From positions 1 through 49,265 of IMG/VR virus record IMGVR_UViG_3300032289_001775: DNA of 49,265 bases, one strand, 5' to 3'. Made by a program: the position numbers and the translations under genes. This document shows, one piece after another, positions 17,550-25,075 of this stretch (within the stretch, counting starts at the first letter, position 1; the number at the start of each line of letters is the position of its first letter). Source of the stretch: a virus. The notes beneath the pieces were generated by a model. The model had not been told where the DNA came from. It saw only the letters and a program-made list of their open reading frames with translations, and did not search any database.

Positions 17550-18259
17550 GCCTGGCGTCGATCCGAGCAGCGGCCGAGCACATCGCCCGGGAGGGCCGAA
17601 TCACGGCCGAGCAGCTGGCTGCGCTGCAGGCCCTCGATGCGTCGCTCAGCGAGCAGCAGCGGCGCGAGTTCACCAGCCTGTGGCGCACGCCGGCGGACGG
17701 TGGCGAGGCGACGGGCGAGCTGGTGACGATGGCCCAGGCCACGGCGGTGTTCCAGCGGGCGCCGTCGGCCGAGCAGCTGGCGGACCTGAACGCCTGCTGC
17801 CGCCGGTTCAGGATCAGACCTGCACCCCGGATGCGCCACTTCCTGGCCCAGGTGGGGCACGAGTCGGGCGGGCTGCGGTGGATGCTGGAGCTGGCCGATG
17901 GCCGGGCGTACGAGGGACGGCGGGATCTGGGCAACACCCAGGCCGGCGACGGGCCGCGGTTCAGGGGGGCCGGTGCCATCCAGCTGACGGGCCGGTTCAA
18001 CTACCAGCGGTTCGCGGACTTCATCGGCGACAAGCGGGTGATGGAGGGCGCGGCCTATGTGGCGAAGCGGTATCCGTTCACGTCGGCTGGGTTCTGGTGG
18101 GAGCAGAACCGGATGAACCAGATGGTGGATACGGGCGCGAGCGTGCGGCAGGTGAGCGCACGGGTGAACGGCAGGGACCCCGCGAACGGCCTGACCGATC
18201 GTGAGGCCTACTACGCCAGGGCCGCCGCGGCGATCCCTTGGCGAGTGCCAGTGCGGTAG
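17546..18259 (+). CDS. GH19 endolysin
   Basis: A 237-aa endolysin with a glycoside hydrolase family 19 (chitinase-like) domain from about residue 65 on. The key segment is HFLAQVGHESGGLRWMLELA (catalytic Glu in GHES), then YEGRRDLGNTQAGDGPRFRG (second Glu) and GAGAIQLTGRFNYQRFA. Residues 1-60 form a helical N-terminal part that may bind the wall. GH19 phage enzymes cleave the glycan strands. It is the last gene of the late rightward block and is followed by a terminator 26 bp downstream. Confidence 0.9.
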   Translation: MSLASIRAAAEHIAREGRITAEQLAALQALDASLSEQQRREFTSLWRTPADGGEATGELVTMAQATAVFQRAPSAEQLADLNACCRRFRIRPAPRMRHFLAQVGHESGGLRWMLELADGRAYEGRRDLGNTQAGDGPRFRGAGAIQLTGRFNYQRFADFIGDKRVMEGAAYVAKRYPFTSAGFWWEQNRMNQMVDTGASVRQVSARVNGRDPANGLTDREAYYARAAAAIPWRVPVR

Positions 18260-18284
18260 CCTGTTGCGTGAGGCATGGTTTCGG

Positions 18285-18317
18285 GCCCCCAGCGATTCCC
18301 GTCGCTGGGGGCTTTCT
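18285..18317 (+). terminator. Rho-independent terminator after the lysis genes
   Basis: A perfect 11-bp stem, GCCCCCAGCGA / TCGCTGGGGGC (18285-18295 and 18302-18312), has a 6-base loop and is followed by TTTCT. It ends the tail-lysis transcript and keeps it from running into the minus-strand regulators. Confidence 0.92.
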
Positions 18318-18328
18318 GTTGGCGGCGG

Positions 18329-18517
18329 TCAGGCCGCGAGCAAGCGCCGGACGGTGGTGCGTGAGCAGCCGAGGCGATCGGCGATGCGTTGCTGCGTCCA
18401 GCCGTAGGACCGCCACCGGCGGGCCCGTTGCTGGCGGGACTCGGTGGCCCAGAGGAGGACCACGATCGGGAGGAGCAGGACGGCGAAGGCCCAGGCTGTG
18501 AGGCAGGCGATGGACAT
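18329..18517 (-). CDS. Small membrane-anchored HTH protein
   Basis: A 62-aa protein with two parts: a membrane helix at residues about 4-23 (ACLTAWAFAVLLLPIVVLLW), then a basic helix-turn-helix (YGWTQQRIADRLGCSRTTVR, about 38-57). The HTH matches the homeodomain-like HTH_23 pattern. The combination would place a DNA-binding motif at the membrane. No strong Shine-Dalgarno is visible. It converges on the lysis terminator. Function unknown; it might regulate lysogeny or anchor DNA. Confidence 0.5.
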   Translation of the reverse strand: MSIACLTAWAFAVLLLPIVVLLWATESRQQRARRWRSYGWTQQRIADRLGCSRTTVRRLLAA

Positions 18518-18604
18518 GGGTGGAACCGGCCAGTGCCGGGCGATGGGGTGGATCGGCGGCGCGCTCGGCCTGCCGATGGGACCAAGGTAGAGGCGCGGCC
18601 GCTG

Positions 18605-18889
18605 CTATGTCGCGCCCGTGTCGCAATCCGTAACACTTGGCCCCAGGCGTCTGACTGTGTACTTCCCGCGGCCAGCGCGGTAGTCGATCAGCTCGGCTTG
18701 CCACAGCCGCCCCAGCCGGCGGATCACGGTTGGCTGGGTGCAATGCCAGTGCTCGGTCAGCAGCTGGGTGGAGATTGTGCAGGGCGGCTCCAGCAACTGC
18801 GCCAGGTCGAGCCAGTCGAGCAGCACGCTGTCGGGCACGCGGTGGCGGAGCGCCAGCAGTTCGGCGGTGGTGGGTGTCATGGCAGCCAT
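18605..18889 (-). CDS. Winged-helix DNA-binding protein
   Basis: A 94-aa protein (or 91 aa from the second ATG at 18880). Residues about 25-80 fit a winged helix: LAQLLEPPCTISTQLLTEHW, then CTQPTVIRRLGRLWQAELID and the wing YRAGRGKYTVRRLG. It lies beside the integrase and carries a palindrome copy (18620-18634) inside its 3' end. It may be the lysogeny repressor or an accessory regulator; the sequence does not settle which. Confidence 0.65.
   Translation of the reverse strand: MAAMTPTTAELLALRHRVPDSVLLDWLDLAQLLEPPCTISTQLLTEHWHCTQPTVIRRLGRLWQAELIDYRAGRGKYTVRRLGPSVTDCDTGAT
18620..18634. promoter_or_regulatory. Operator-like palindrome, site 1
   Basis: GTCGCAATCCGTAAC is the most degenerate of five copies of the GTAACA-N3-TGTYAC palindrome; only its right half matches fully. 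It lies in the 3' end of the winged-helix gene, upstream of the membrane HTH gene on the minus strand. Confidence 0.4.
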
Positions 18890-18957
18890 TGTGCTGTGCG
18901 ATCTCGTGTGCAGCGACGGCTACGGCCGGCCCTCTCCTCCCTGGCTACGGTGCCGGC

Positions 18958-19092
18958 ATGGACCAGCAGGAGATCGAGGCCCTGATCACCCGCGCCATCC
19001 GCGCGCATGAGCTCCGCGTGGCGCTCTGGTCTGGCCTCCTCGGTGCAGCGGTCCTGGCCGGCACCTGGCACGCCATCTGGCTCTGCCGCTGA
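18958..19092 (+). CDS. Small single-span membrane protein
   Basis: A 44-aa ORF with a charged N-terminus (MDQQEIEALITRAIRAHELR) and one membrane helix (VALWSGLLGAAVLAGTWHAI). It diverges from the winged-helix gene and ends directly against the stop of the convergent integrase (0 bp gap). TACGGT lies only 12 nt upstream. Function unknown; possibly a superinfection-exclusion or lysogenic-conversion protein by size and place only. Confidence 0.45.
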   Translation: MDQQEIEALITRAIRAHELRVALWSGLLGAAVLAGTWHAIWLCR

Positions 19093-20238
19093 TCACACCC
19101 CCAGGTCGTCGCTCACCCGCGCCACCGCCGCACGCGCCGCATCGTCCACCAGGTGCGCGTACCTCGTCGTCGTCTGCGCGCTCCGGTGCCCCAGCAGCTG
19201 GCCCACCACGCCCAGCGTCTGCCCGCCGCTCAGCGCCATCGACGCGAACGTGTGCCGCAGATCATGCACCCGCAGGCCCTCGATCCCCGCGTCCTCCAGC
19301 AGCGCCAGCCACAGCTTCCTGTACCCCACCAGCGGCTTCTCCCCGCTCTCCCCCGGCACCACCCACCGGCCGCCGCCGGCCGCGGCCTCCAGCTCCCGCA
19401 GGATCGCCATCGCACGCTGCGCCAGCTGGATCTCCGCCGCCCCAGTCTTCCCCCTCGACGCCGGCACCCGCAGCACGCCCCGGGCCCAGTCGATCTCCGA
19501 CCACTCAGCGTTCATCACCTCCCGCAGCCTGGCCCCGGTGAGCAGCAGCAGCCGCACCAGCTGCGCGAACCGCCACCGCATCGACAGCGGCCCCTGGGCC
19601 TCCCACTGCTGCAGCGCAGCACGCAGCCGCGCCAGCTCGTCCGCGCTGGCGTACCGCCGCCGCTGCCGCTCCGGGTGCGCCTTTACCCCACGGGCCGGGT
19701 TACTCCCCCCCGCACGCCAGCCCCAGTCCTCGGCCAGGCGCATCGCCACCGCGAGCACCTCCAGGGCCCGGTTGGCGGTCGCCGGCTGGGGATGGCAGGC
19801 GTGCCACTCGCGCACCTGCTCGCGGGTGAGGGCAGCCACGCGCACGCGGGCGAAGGCCGGCAGCAGGTGCCGCCGCCACAAGATCTCATCGTTGCGGCCG
19901 GATCGCTTCCGGCTGGCGTGGGCCTGCAGGTGGCGGGCGGCGAGGGCCTCGATCGTCGGTGCCACCCTGGCGGCCCGGCGCTCGGCCCCCGGGTCCCCGC
20001 CGGCGCGCACGCGCGCGAGGGCGGAACGGGCCAGCTCTCGCGCTTGGTCGGGGGTGAGCTCCGCCGGGGTGCCCAGCTTCAGCTCCCGCTGGGCCCCGTC
20101 GACTCGATGGCGCAGGTAGTAGGTGCGGGCCCCCGAGGGCAGCACCAGCAGGCAGAGGCCGGGCACCAGGCTGTCGTTCAGGCGGTAGCGCTGGGCCTGG
20201 GGCCGGCCGGCCTCGACAGCGGTCTTCGTCAGCTTCAT
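19093..20238 (-). CDS. int: Tyrosine integrase
   Basis: A 381-aa phage integrase (a GTG six bases earlier is also possible). It has the DUF4102-like N-terminal arm-binding domain (LVPGLCLLVLPSGARTYYLR; LGTPAELTPDQARELARSAL), a SAM-like core-binding domain and the C-terminal catalytic domain. The catalytic set is present: Arg in LLTGARLREVMNAEW, Lys in SRGKTGAAEI, HDLRHTFAS, GHRSAQTTTRYAHL (His and Tyr nucleophile). It recombines attP with attB. The tRNA-fMet gene and an inverted repeat lie 180-290 bp upstream of its start, the expected place for attP. Confidence 0.95.
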   Translation of the reverse strand: MKLTKTAVEAGRPQAQRYRLNDSLVPGLCLLVLPSGARTYYLRHRVDGAQRELKLGTPAELTPDQARELARSALARVRAGGDPGAERRAARVAPTIEALAARHLQAHASRKRSGRNDEILWRRHLLPAFARVRVAALTREQVREWHACHPQPATANRALEVLAVAMRLAEDWGWRAGGSNPARGVKAHPERQRRRYASADELARLRAALQQWEAQGPLSMRWRFAQLVRLLLLTGARLREVMNAEWSEIDWARGVLRVPASRGKTGAAEIQLAQRAMAILRELEAAAGGGRWVVPGESGEKPLVGYRKLWLALLEDAGIEGLRVHDLRHTFASMALSGGQTLGVVGQLLGHRSAQTTTRYAHLVDDAARAAVARVSDDLGV

Positions 20239-20362
20239 TCCCACACCGTTCCCACAAGATCCCGAGACCGGGAGGGATACCCGAGGATCGGCCGGTAGTC
20301 CATCCCCAGCAGAATCAAGGCTCAGTGATGCGACGGGATGCCACGGTAGGGCAGAGCGTCAT

Positions 20363-20377
20363 GCTCATAACCTGAAG
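20363..20377 (+). repeat. Anticodon-arm-like sequence near int
   Basis: GCTCATAACCTGAAG matches the anticodon loop and 3' stem of initiator tRNAs (GCTCATAACC plus similar flank) but has no T-loop or matching acceptor, so it is not a tRNA gene. It is 92 bp upstream of the real tRNA-fMet. Tyrosine integrases often cross over at the anticodon loop, so it may be a core-like or decayed att sequence. Confidence 0.4.
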
Positions 20378-20415
20378 CTCCAGCGGCGGAAGTGTAGGCA
20401 GGAGAATGGGTTACG

Positions 20416-20449
20416 GGTCACAGTGCAGGATCGTTCCCGCACAGTGACC
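20416..20449. repeat. Inverted repeat in the attP region
   Basis: GGTCACAGTGC and GCACAGTGACC form 11-bp arms (one mismatch) around a 12-base centre, 6 bp before the tRNA gene. The stretch 20245-20454 has no gene. The repeat could be an integrase or excisionase arm site. Confidence 0.55.
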
Positions 20450-20454
20450 ACTGA

Positions 20455-20531
<77 letters not shown>

Positions 20532-20533
20532 GA

Positions 20534-20725
20534 TCACCGAAGCCGGTTCTTCTCGTAGGCGTTGTTCCGCAGCGCTGCGGGACGGTCGACATAGAGCACC
20601 ACGGCCTGGCGCTTCCAGTGGCCCTCAGCAACAGTGCGCCGGCGGTGGCAGTTGCAGCAGCGCACGTCGCACTTCTCGATCTCAGCCTGGCGCTGGAGAT
20701 GCGCATGAAGGTCGAAGGTGCTCAC
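20534..20725 (-). CDS. Small HNH-like/zinc motif protein
   Basis: A 63-aa protein starting at a GTG that overlaps the preceding stop (GTGA). The central KCDVRCCNCHRRRTVAEGHW resembles the C-terminal half of short HNH-type proteins (CxxCH followed by RRRT). The N-terminal half of an HNH domain is absent, so it may be a remnant or a zinc-binding peptide. It is the last gene of the leftward early operon, ending 3 bp from the tRNA. Confidence 0.5.
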   Translation of the reverse strand: MSTFDLHAHLQRQAEIEKCDVRCCNCHRRRTVAEGHWKRQAVVLYVDRPAALRNNAYEKNRLR

Positions 20726-20976
20726 AGCTCCAGCCCCCGCATGTGCTGCTCCACCAGGTCGAGCAGGTCCTGGGGCACGATCGGGAACCGGGGCACCCAC
20801 CGGCTCGGGTCCCATCCGTCGCCGGTCCACCGTGCGGTCTGGTTCAGCAGGGTGCGGATGTTGTTCCGCTTCCGCCAGTGCACCAGCATCGGGTCGGTGG
20901 TGCCCGCCGGCTGCCGCGTGATCGTCCACCGTGGGCTGGCCTGAGGATCTCTGTCCTCGTGGATGAGGTGCGCCAT
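20722..20976 (-). CDS. Hypothetical protein
   Basis: An 84-aa protein with no recognised family. It has a conserved-looking tryptophan-rich middle (VHWRKRNNIRTLLNQTARW, then DGWDPSRWVPRFP). The ATG at 20976 overlaps the previous stop (TGATG) and follows GGAGG. Part of a chain of small coupled genes. Confidence 0.55.
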   Translation of the reverse strand: MAHLIHEDRDPQASPRWTITRQPAGTTDPMLVHWRKRNNIRTLLNQTARWTGDGWDPSRWVPRFPIVPQDLLDLVEQHMRGLEL

Positions 20977-21206
20977 CACTCCACCTCCCCGAGCGGCGAG
21001 TGGCTCAGGTGCATCTGCGGCAGATCCCAGCTCACTCCGTCGCCATCGAGGACGTAGTAGTGCGGGCAGCCATTGGCCACAAAGGTGCCGACCACCTTCC
21101 CGGTGTGACCTTCAGGCCACCCCTGCACTAGCGCTGTGTTGCGTACATAAACCGTGTCGCCAGGCTCGAATCGCCACGGCTGCGCGTTCAGCAGTCGCGT
21201 GTTCAA
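20976..21206 (-). CDS. Hypothetical protein, SH3-like
   Basis: A 76-aa protein begun at a TTG within the preceding stop (TTGA). The sequence WRFEPGDTVYVRNTALVQGW, then HTGKVVGTFVANGCPHYYVL resembles a small beta-barrel (SH3/KOW-like). No catalytic residues. Coupled to both neighbours. Confidence 0.5.
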   Translation of the reverse strand: MNTRLLNAQPWRFEPGDTVYVRNTALVQGWPEGHTGKVVGTFVANGCPHYYVLDGDGVSWDLPQMHLSHSPLGEVE

Positions 21207-21397
21207 CGAACTGCCCTCACCTCGGTGGACAGGCCGAACGCCATCCGCAGCAGCTGCTGACGCTCGATCGCATCATCCAGGCAGCTCGCCAGCCAGGCGT
21301 TCTCACGGCTCGACTCAGCGGTGATCACAGGCGGCACTGGGCTTCCGTCGCCCTGGGGTGCGCAGATCCACTGCGCTCCACGGATCAATCCGAACAT
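21203..21397 (-). CDS. Hypothetical protein
   Basis: A 64-aa protein, helical in its second half (ENAWLASCLDDAIERQQLLR). No known family. The start overlaps the preceding stop as TGATG. Confidence 0.45.
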   Translation of the reverse strand: MFGLIRGAQWICAPQGDGSPVPPVITAESSRENAWLASCLDDAIERQQLLRMAFGLSTEVRAVR

Positions 21398-21537
21398 CAC
21401 GGCAGGCTCCGGCAGGCCAGGGCGATCCCGGCGTTGCAGTCGTTGCGCGTCATCTGCTCCAGGCTGTTGTTCAGCACGAACCAGAACGCGGGCAGTAAAG
21501 CCGCCCATAGAGCAAGGCCTTTCAGTTTCGCAAGCAT
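21397..21537 (-). CDS. Small membrane protein
   Basis: A 46-aa protein with one membrane helix (LKGLALWAALLPAFWFVLNN, residues about 5-24) and a short C-terminal tail with two cysteines. Function unknown. It is coupled to the following gene. Confidence 0.45.
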   Translation of the reverse strand: MLAKLKGLALWAALLPAFWFVLNNSLEQMTRNDCNAGIALACRSLP

Positions 21538-21545
21538 GGTAGGGG

Positions 21546-21776
21546 TCAGCGAAGGGTGAAGCCCTGACGGGCCAAGTAGCTGATGCAGGCCGCGGCATTC
21601 TCCGAGTGAGTGCCGCCGGCCCATTCGATGAACAGGTTGTTGGCAGGAGAGCGGATCTGCCAGCCGTGGCCATCGGTCTGGAGGTAGTGGCCGGTGCGGG
21701 CTTCGAGCAGCTGATTGAGCTTCAGCATGTCGACGCCGTTGACCACGTAGTCGAGTCGTTTGAGTTGAGCGGGCAT
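21546..21776 (-). CDS. Hypothetical protein
   Basis: A 76-aa protein: LNQLLEARTGHYLQTDGHGW, then NNLFIEWAGGTHSENAAACI. No family recognised. The ATG at 21776 is chosen over a TTG at 21800. It is the first gene after palindrome site 2, so it may have its own promoter. Confidence 0.5.
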   Translation of the reverse strand: MPAQLKRLDYVVNGVDMLKLNQLLEARTGHYLQTDGHGWQIRSPANNLFIEWAGGTHSENAAACISYLARQGFTLR

Positions 21777-21800
21777 GGAAGGGGTGTGCCTCTGAGGCAA

Positions 21801-22466
21801 TCATCCCCGCGCCAGCCGACCTGCGGTAGTAGGTCGTAACAATCTGTCACGCTTCAGCGTGTAGTCGCCGCACTCGTTCGCATACCCTGGCCCGAACGTC
21901 TCTGGGTCTGGCCAGCCCAGCCCGCACGGCCGCACCGACTCCTGATCCCAGAACCAGCAGCTGGTGCAGCTCCGCTTCTTCTGCCGCGCCGGCAGCCGCG
22001 GCAGCTCCGGTGCCACGTTGGCGTGCAGCTGGCCACGGAGGATCTTGCGCAAGGCCTCCTGGCTGATGCGGTGGACGCGGGCGTTGTCGCTCATCCCCAG
22101 GGGTGAGGTGAGGATGCTGCGCACCTCGTCTTCGGTGAGGGGTTCTTCCCTCTTAATCTGGCCCCGGGGCACCAGCTGGTCAATGATGCGCTTCGTCCAG
22201 CGGTGGCTGCAGTCGTGGCACACCACCCGCTGCCGGCGGCCATAGTCTTGAATCCTGCTCTCGATCACCGCTGTGTTGGTCGAGCTGCACTCGGGGCACT
22301 GCTGCCGTGGTGCTGGTGGCGTGCCTTTGGTGGGGTCACGTTCGGTCCAGCGGTGGCTGCAGCTGTGGCACTCGATGCGGCGGTACTTGCCATACGGGCG
22401 TGGTGCGTAGATGACCACCTTGGTGTGGTGAGCCCCGCAAGCGGGGCATGTGCGGGGCGTGGTCAT
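21801..22466 (-). CDS. Tandem zinc-ribbon + HTH DNA-binding protein
   Basis: A 221-aa protein. Residues 1-90 hold two zinc ribbons of the form CxxC-N(23-24)-CxxC: CPACGAHHTK...CHSCSHRW and CPECSSTNTA...CHDCSHRW. Their layout recalls NrdR and the P2 Ogr/delta late activators. Residues about 110-145 carry an HTH-like segment (LTEDEVRSILTSPLGM, SQEALRKILRGQLHA). A third Cys cluster (SCTSCWFWD...CGLG...CGDYTL) is near the end. A transcription activator for late genes is an attractive inference, given the P2-like tail; there is no direct proof. Confidence 0.6.
   Translation of the reverse strand: MTTPRTCPACGAHHTKVVIYAPRPYGKYRRIECHSCSHRWTERDPTKGTPPAPRQQCPECSSTNTAVIESRIQDYGRRQRVVCHDCSHRWTKRIIDQLVPRGQIKREEPLTEDEVRSILTSPLGMSDNARVHRISQEALRKILRGQLHANVAPELPRLPARQKKRSCTSCWFWDQESVRPCGLGWPDPETFGPGYANECGDYTLKRDRLLRPTTAGRLARG
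21836..21850. promoter_or_regulatory. Operator-like palindrome, site 2
   Basis: GTAACAATCTGTCAC, in the 3' end of the zinc-ribbon gene and 60 bp before the start of the next minus-strand gene (21776). It shares GGTCGTAACAAT with site 3. Confidence 0.6.
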
Positions 22467-23431
22467 GGCTGGGCCGGGGGCTGCGGGGCCGGCACCTTGC
22501 TCCAGTCGATGGTGATCGCGGGATGGAAGGTGCCGTCGAGGATGGCGTCCACCACTTGGGCACGGGTCTTGCCGGCCAGTGCGTTGCTCAGCTGCAGACC
22601 CAGCTCGTCGCGAAGCCGCATTTGGGCGTTGCGGGCCGCTTCTTCGGCCTCTCTCTGGAGCTGTGCGCGGCGGCGTTGCTCCTGCTCTGCCGCAGCAGCG
22701 CGGGCCTCCGACTCACTGGCCCGTTTCTCAGCCTCGGCCACCTGCAGAGCAGCTTCGGCGGCGGCCTCTTGCCGGGCCCGTTCCACCGCCTCGGCCTGCC
22801 GTGCTTCCTCCTCAGCCTTCCGGAGTGCCTCTTCCTCGGCGGCCAACCGCTGGGCTTCGACCGCCTCCAGAGCTTGGCGCTTCTCGCGCTCCTGGGCAGC
22901 ACTGAGGAGGGCCTGCAGGATCCGCAGTCCGTTGGCGATCTCGGCTTCGGCCTGCGACTGGAACTCCTCGAGGTCGGCGGTCTCCGTCTCTTCCAGCCAG
23001 GCGATCGTGAAGGCGATGCCTTGGCTGCTGATCCCCTCCAGGGATGCGTTCTGGATCGCCACCATGATTGAATGCAGTCTGGCCTGATGCGCCGCCACCC
23101 GATCCTTCTCCCGCTGGGCAATGGCATCCAGAGCCTGCTGGTGCGGCTGGATAAGCCCGAGGATCTCTGCCTCCAGCGTCTTGGCCTGGGCGTCCACCGC
23201 TCGGCCGTACTCTAAGGCGTAGGCCTTGGCCTCTTTCCGGGCGGCTTCAATCCGGGCGCGGATCTTCCGTAGGCCGGCGATGTAGCTGCGGGCGGCCTTG
23301 TCGCCTTTGGGGTCTTCGTAGTTGAAGGATTGAACAGCAGACTGCTTGGCAATCTCGATGTCGGCGGTAAGTGCTTCGTACTGGCTGATCTTGATGGCCG
23401 TGGTTTCAACGGTCAGTGACAATGCGCTCAT
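22463..23431 (-). CDS. Coiled-coil phage protein
   Basis: A 322-aa protein begun at MSALSLTVETTAIKI. Residues about 60-120 and 170-275 form a long coiled coil rich in Ala, Glu and Arg (EALRKAEEEARQAEAVERAR). The last 50 residues are globular (LSNALAGKTRAQVVDAILDG). It resembles the DUF1351-like coiled-coil proteins that phages keep near RecT and SSB genes, so a recombination-accessory role is likely but inferred. It overlaps the zinc-ribbon gene by 4 bp. Confidence 0.65.
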   Translation of the reverse strand: MSALSLTVETTAIKISQYEALTADIEIAKQSAVQSFNYEDPKGDKAARSYIAGLRKIRARIEAARKEAKAYALEYGRAVDAQAKTLEAEILGLIQPHQQALDAIAQREKDRVAAHQARLHSIMVAIQNASLEGISSQGIAFTIAWLEETETADLEEFQSQAEAEIANGLRILQALLSAAQEREKRQALEAVEAQRLAAEEEALRKAEEEARQAEAVERARQEAAAEAALQVAEAEKRASESEARAAAAEQEQRRRAQLQREAEEAARNAQMRLRDELGLQLSNALAGKTRAQVVDAILDGTFHPAITIDWSKVPAPQPPAQP

Positions 23432-23453
23432 GGTCTTGTTGGGATGGATGTGA

Positions 23454-24911
23454 TCACGCCGCCACCGGCGGCTGCCGGCGCGTGCGAGTGGACTTGCGCC
23501 GGAGCTTCTCCGGCAGCACCAGGCCCTTGATCCGCGCCACCCTGGCATTCAGGGCCGCCCAATCCTCCTGGTCCTTAAACCTGAAGTGGCCGGTGCCTTT
23601 CTTGAACAGCTTGAACTCGAAAAAGCCCCAGTCGTACCACTGGCCGGCGGTTAGCCTGTCCCAACCGGCGGCGGGCGTCATCACCTCCTCGTACTTCCGG
23701 CCGGTGATGTAGCAGATGGCCTTCACCAGATCCTGAACCTTCGGCCGATTGCCGCCCCACTTCATGCTCACGGTGCCGCCACTCCAGTCCGGCTCAGCCA
23801 GGTAGGGCACGATGAACTTTTGATTGAACAGGTAGGCGTCATTCGTCGCCCACCCTTCCACGTTCCAGCGGTTCTCCTTCGTGTGCCGCGTCAGCTCATC
23901 GAACGCTGCCTCCACAGCGCGGTCGATTCGCTGCTCGGTGGTGCCGGCGATGATCTGCAGCATCCTGAACAGGTTGCGCTCGGTGAACGGCACGGTCACC
24001 TGCTGCTCCACGAACCGGTTGATGTCGCGCTGCAGCTGGCTGGTGGCCATCTCCTGCGGCAGCATCTCGGCGATCACCGACTCCCAGAACGACTTCTGCA
24101 GCTCCTTCCTGAAGCGGTTGCGGCTAGCGGTGCAGCCATGCATCGTGATCTGGAGGCCCAGCTCGCCCTTGTAGATGCCGCCCACCTGGGCCTGCAGCCG
24201 CACGCCGGCCTCCAGCTGCTGGTCGTAGATGCGGCAGGCCTCGACGTAGCGGTTCACCAGGTCGCGGCTGCGGCGGTAGCGGATCAGGCCCTCACCCTGG
24301 GCCTCGATGTCGTCCGGGCCCAGGAAGAACCCGTCGAACTCATCAGCACCGCTTACACGTTGGCCGGGCTTGGTGAGCCGCACCAGGCCGATCTCGCACC
24401 GCGTCGTGCGCTCGGCGCCCTCGAACACCGGTCCGAGGTTCTGGCTGCTGCCGTACTGCTCGATCAGCGTGCGGAGCTCCTGTTGCTGCCGCCGCCAGTT
24501 CCGGTCATCAAGACTGCGGCAGCTGCGGCTGTCGAGAATGGACGCGTTGCACAGGCTCACGATCTGGCAGCCAGCGGGGGCCACCGCCCAGGCGTGCAGG
24601 ATGTGGCGTTCGTCCGCCGAGAAGGGCGGGTTCATCACCACCAGGTCGGCGTGGCTGATCTGCTCAGCGGTGACCTGCAGCCAGTCGCTGCCGATCAGCC
24701 TGCAGTCGCCCTGAATGCCGGCAAGGATGGCCCGCAGCTTCGGCTCGGGCTCCACCATCAGCACCTCGGCAGCACCGCGCTCGAGGGCCGCCTGCACCAG
24801 GTTGCCGGTGCCGGCGCTGGGCTCCACCACCACTCGACCCCTGAGATCGAGTGGGTCGAGCATGGTGGCCGCCACCTCAGGCGGGGTCGGAAACAGCTCA
24901 GGGTTGAACAT
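23454..24911 (-). CDS. DNA adenine methyltransferase with DUF4942
   Basis: A 485-aa protein. The N-terminal 200 residues are a class I SAM methyltransferase: SAM-binding VVVEPSAGTGNLVQ (about 28-41), acidic MVEPEPK, and catalytic VVMNPPFSADE (NPPF at 94-97), the motif of N6-adenine enzymes. The C-terminal part (about 235-470) fits DUF4942: FTERNLFRMLQIIAGTTEQR, then WNVEGWATNDAYLFNQKFIV and a GWDRLTAGQWYDWG end. No restriction partner is nearby, so it is probably an orphan phage methylase. It would add a second DNA modification beside the deazaguanine system. Confidence 0.85.
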   Translation of the reverse strand: MFNPELFPTPPEVAATMLDPLDLRGRVVVEPSAGTGNLVQAALERGAAEVLMVEPEPKLRAILAGIQGDCRLIGSDWLQVTAEQISHADLVVMNPPFSADERHILHAWAVAPAGCQIVSLCNASILDSRSCRSLDDRNWRRQQQELRTLIEQYGSSQNLGPVFEGAERTTRCEIGLVRLTKPGQRVSGADEFDGFFLGPDDIEAQGEGLIRYRRSRDLVNRYVEACRIYDQQLEAGVRLQAQVGGIYKGELGLQITMHGCTASRNRFRKELQKSFWESVIAEMLPQEMATSQLQRDINRFVEQQVTVPFTERNLFRMLQIIAGTTEQRIDRAVEAAFDELTRHTKENRWNVEGWATNDAYLFNQKFIVPYLAEPDWSGGTVSMKWGGNRPKVQDLVKAICYITGRKYEEVMTPAAGWDRLTAGQWYDWGFFEFKLFKKGTGHFRFKDQEDWAALNARVARIKGLVLPEKLRRKSTRTRRQPPVAA

Positions 24912-25075
24912 CAGCGGGCCCTCCTGACGTCACGTCGTGGCCGGCGATAAAGCCGAATCCCGAATCGCATGCTGGCCAGTTCGGACAGCATCAGGCAGTA
25001 ACCAGTGAGCACTATGGCCAAGGGCAGCAACCAGATGGTGATGATCGCCGCGTCGATTGCGAAATTGCTGGTCAT
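24911..25075 (-). CDS. Small membrane protein
   Basis: A 54-aa protein with one membrane helix at residues about 9-32 (AAIITIWLLPLAIVLTGYCL) and a strongly basic tail (RLYRRPRRDVRRAR). It overlaps both neighbours (ATGA upstream, TGATG with the methyltransferase). Function unknown. Confidence 0.5.
   Translation of the reverse strand: MTSNFAIDAAIITIWLLPLAIVLTGYCLMLSELASMRFGIRLYRRPRRDVRRAR

Noticed and set aside
19153-20298. Long plus-strand frame opposite the integrase
   Set aside because: The integrase has all catalytic motifs; the other strand is arginine/proline-rich without domains.
20338-20403. Possible second tRNA (CAT anticodon loop)
   Set aside because: Only the anticodon arm fits, with a mismatch; no TTC T-loop and no acceptor stem. 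Kept as an att-like repeat instead.
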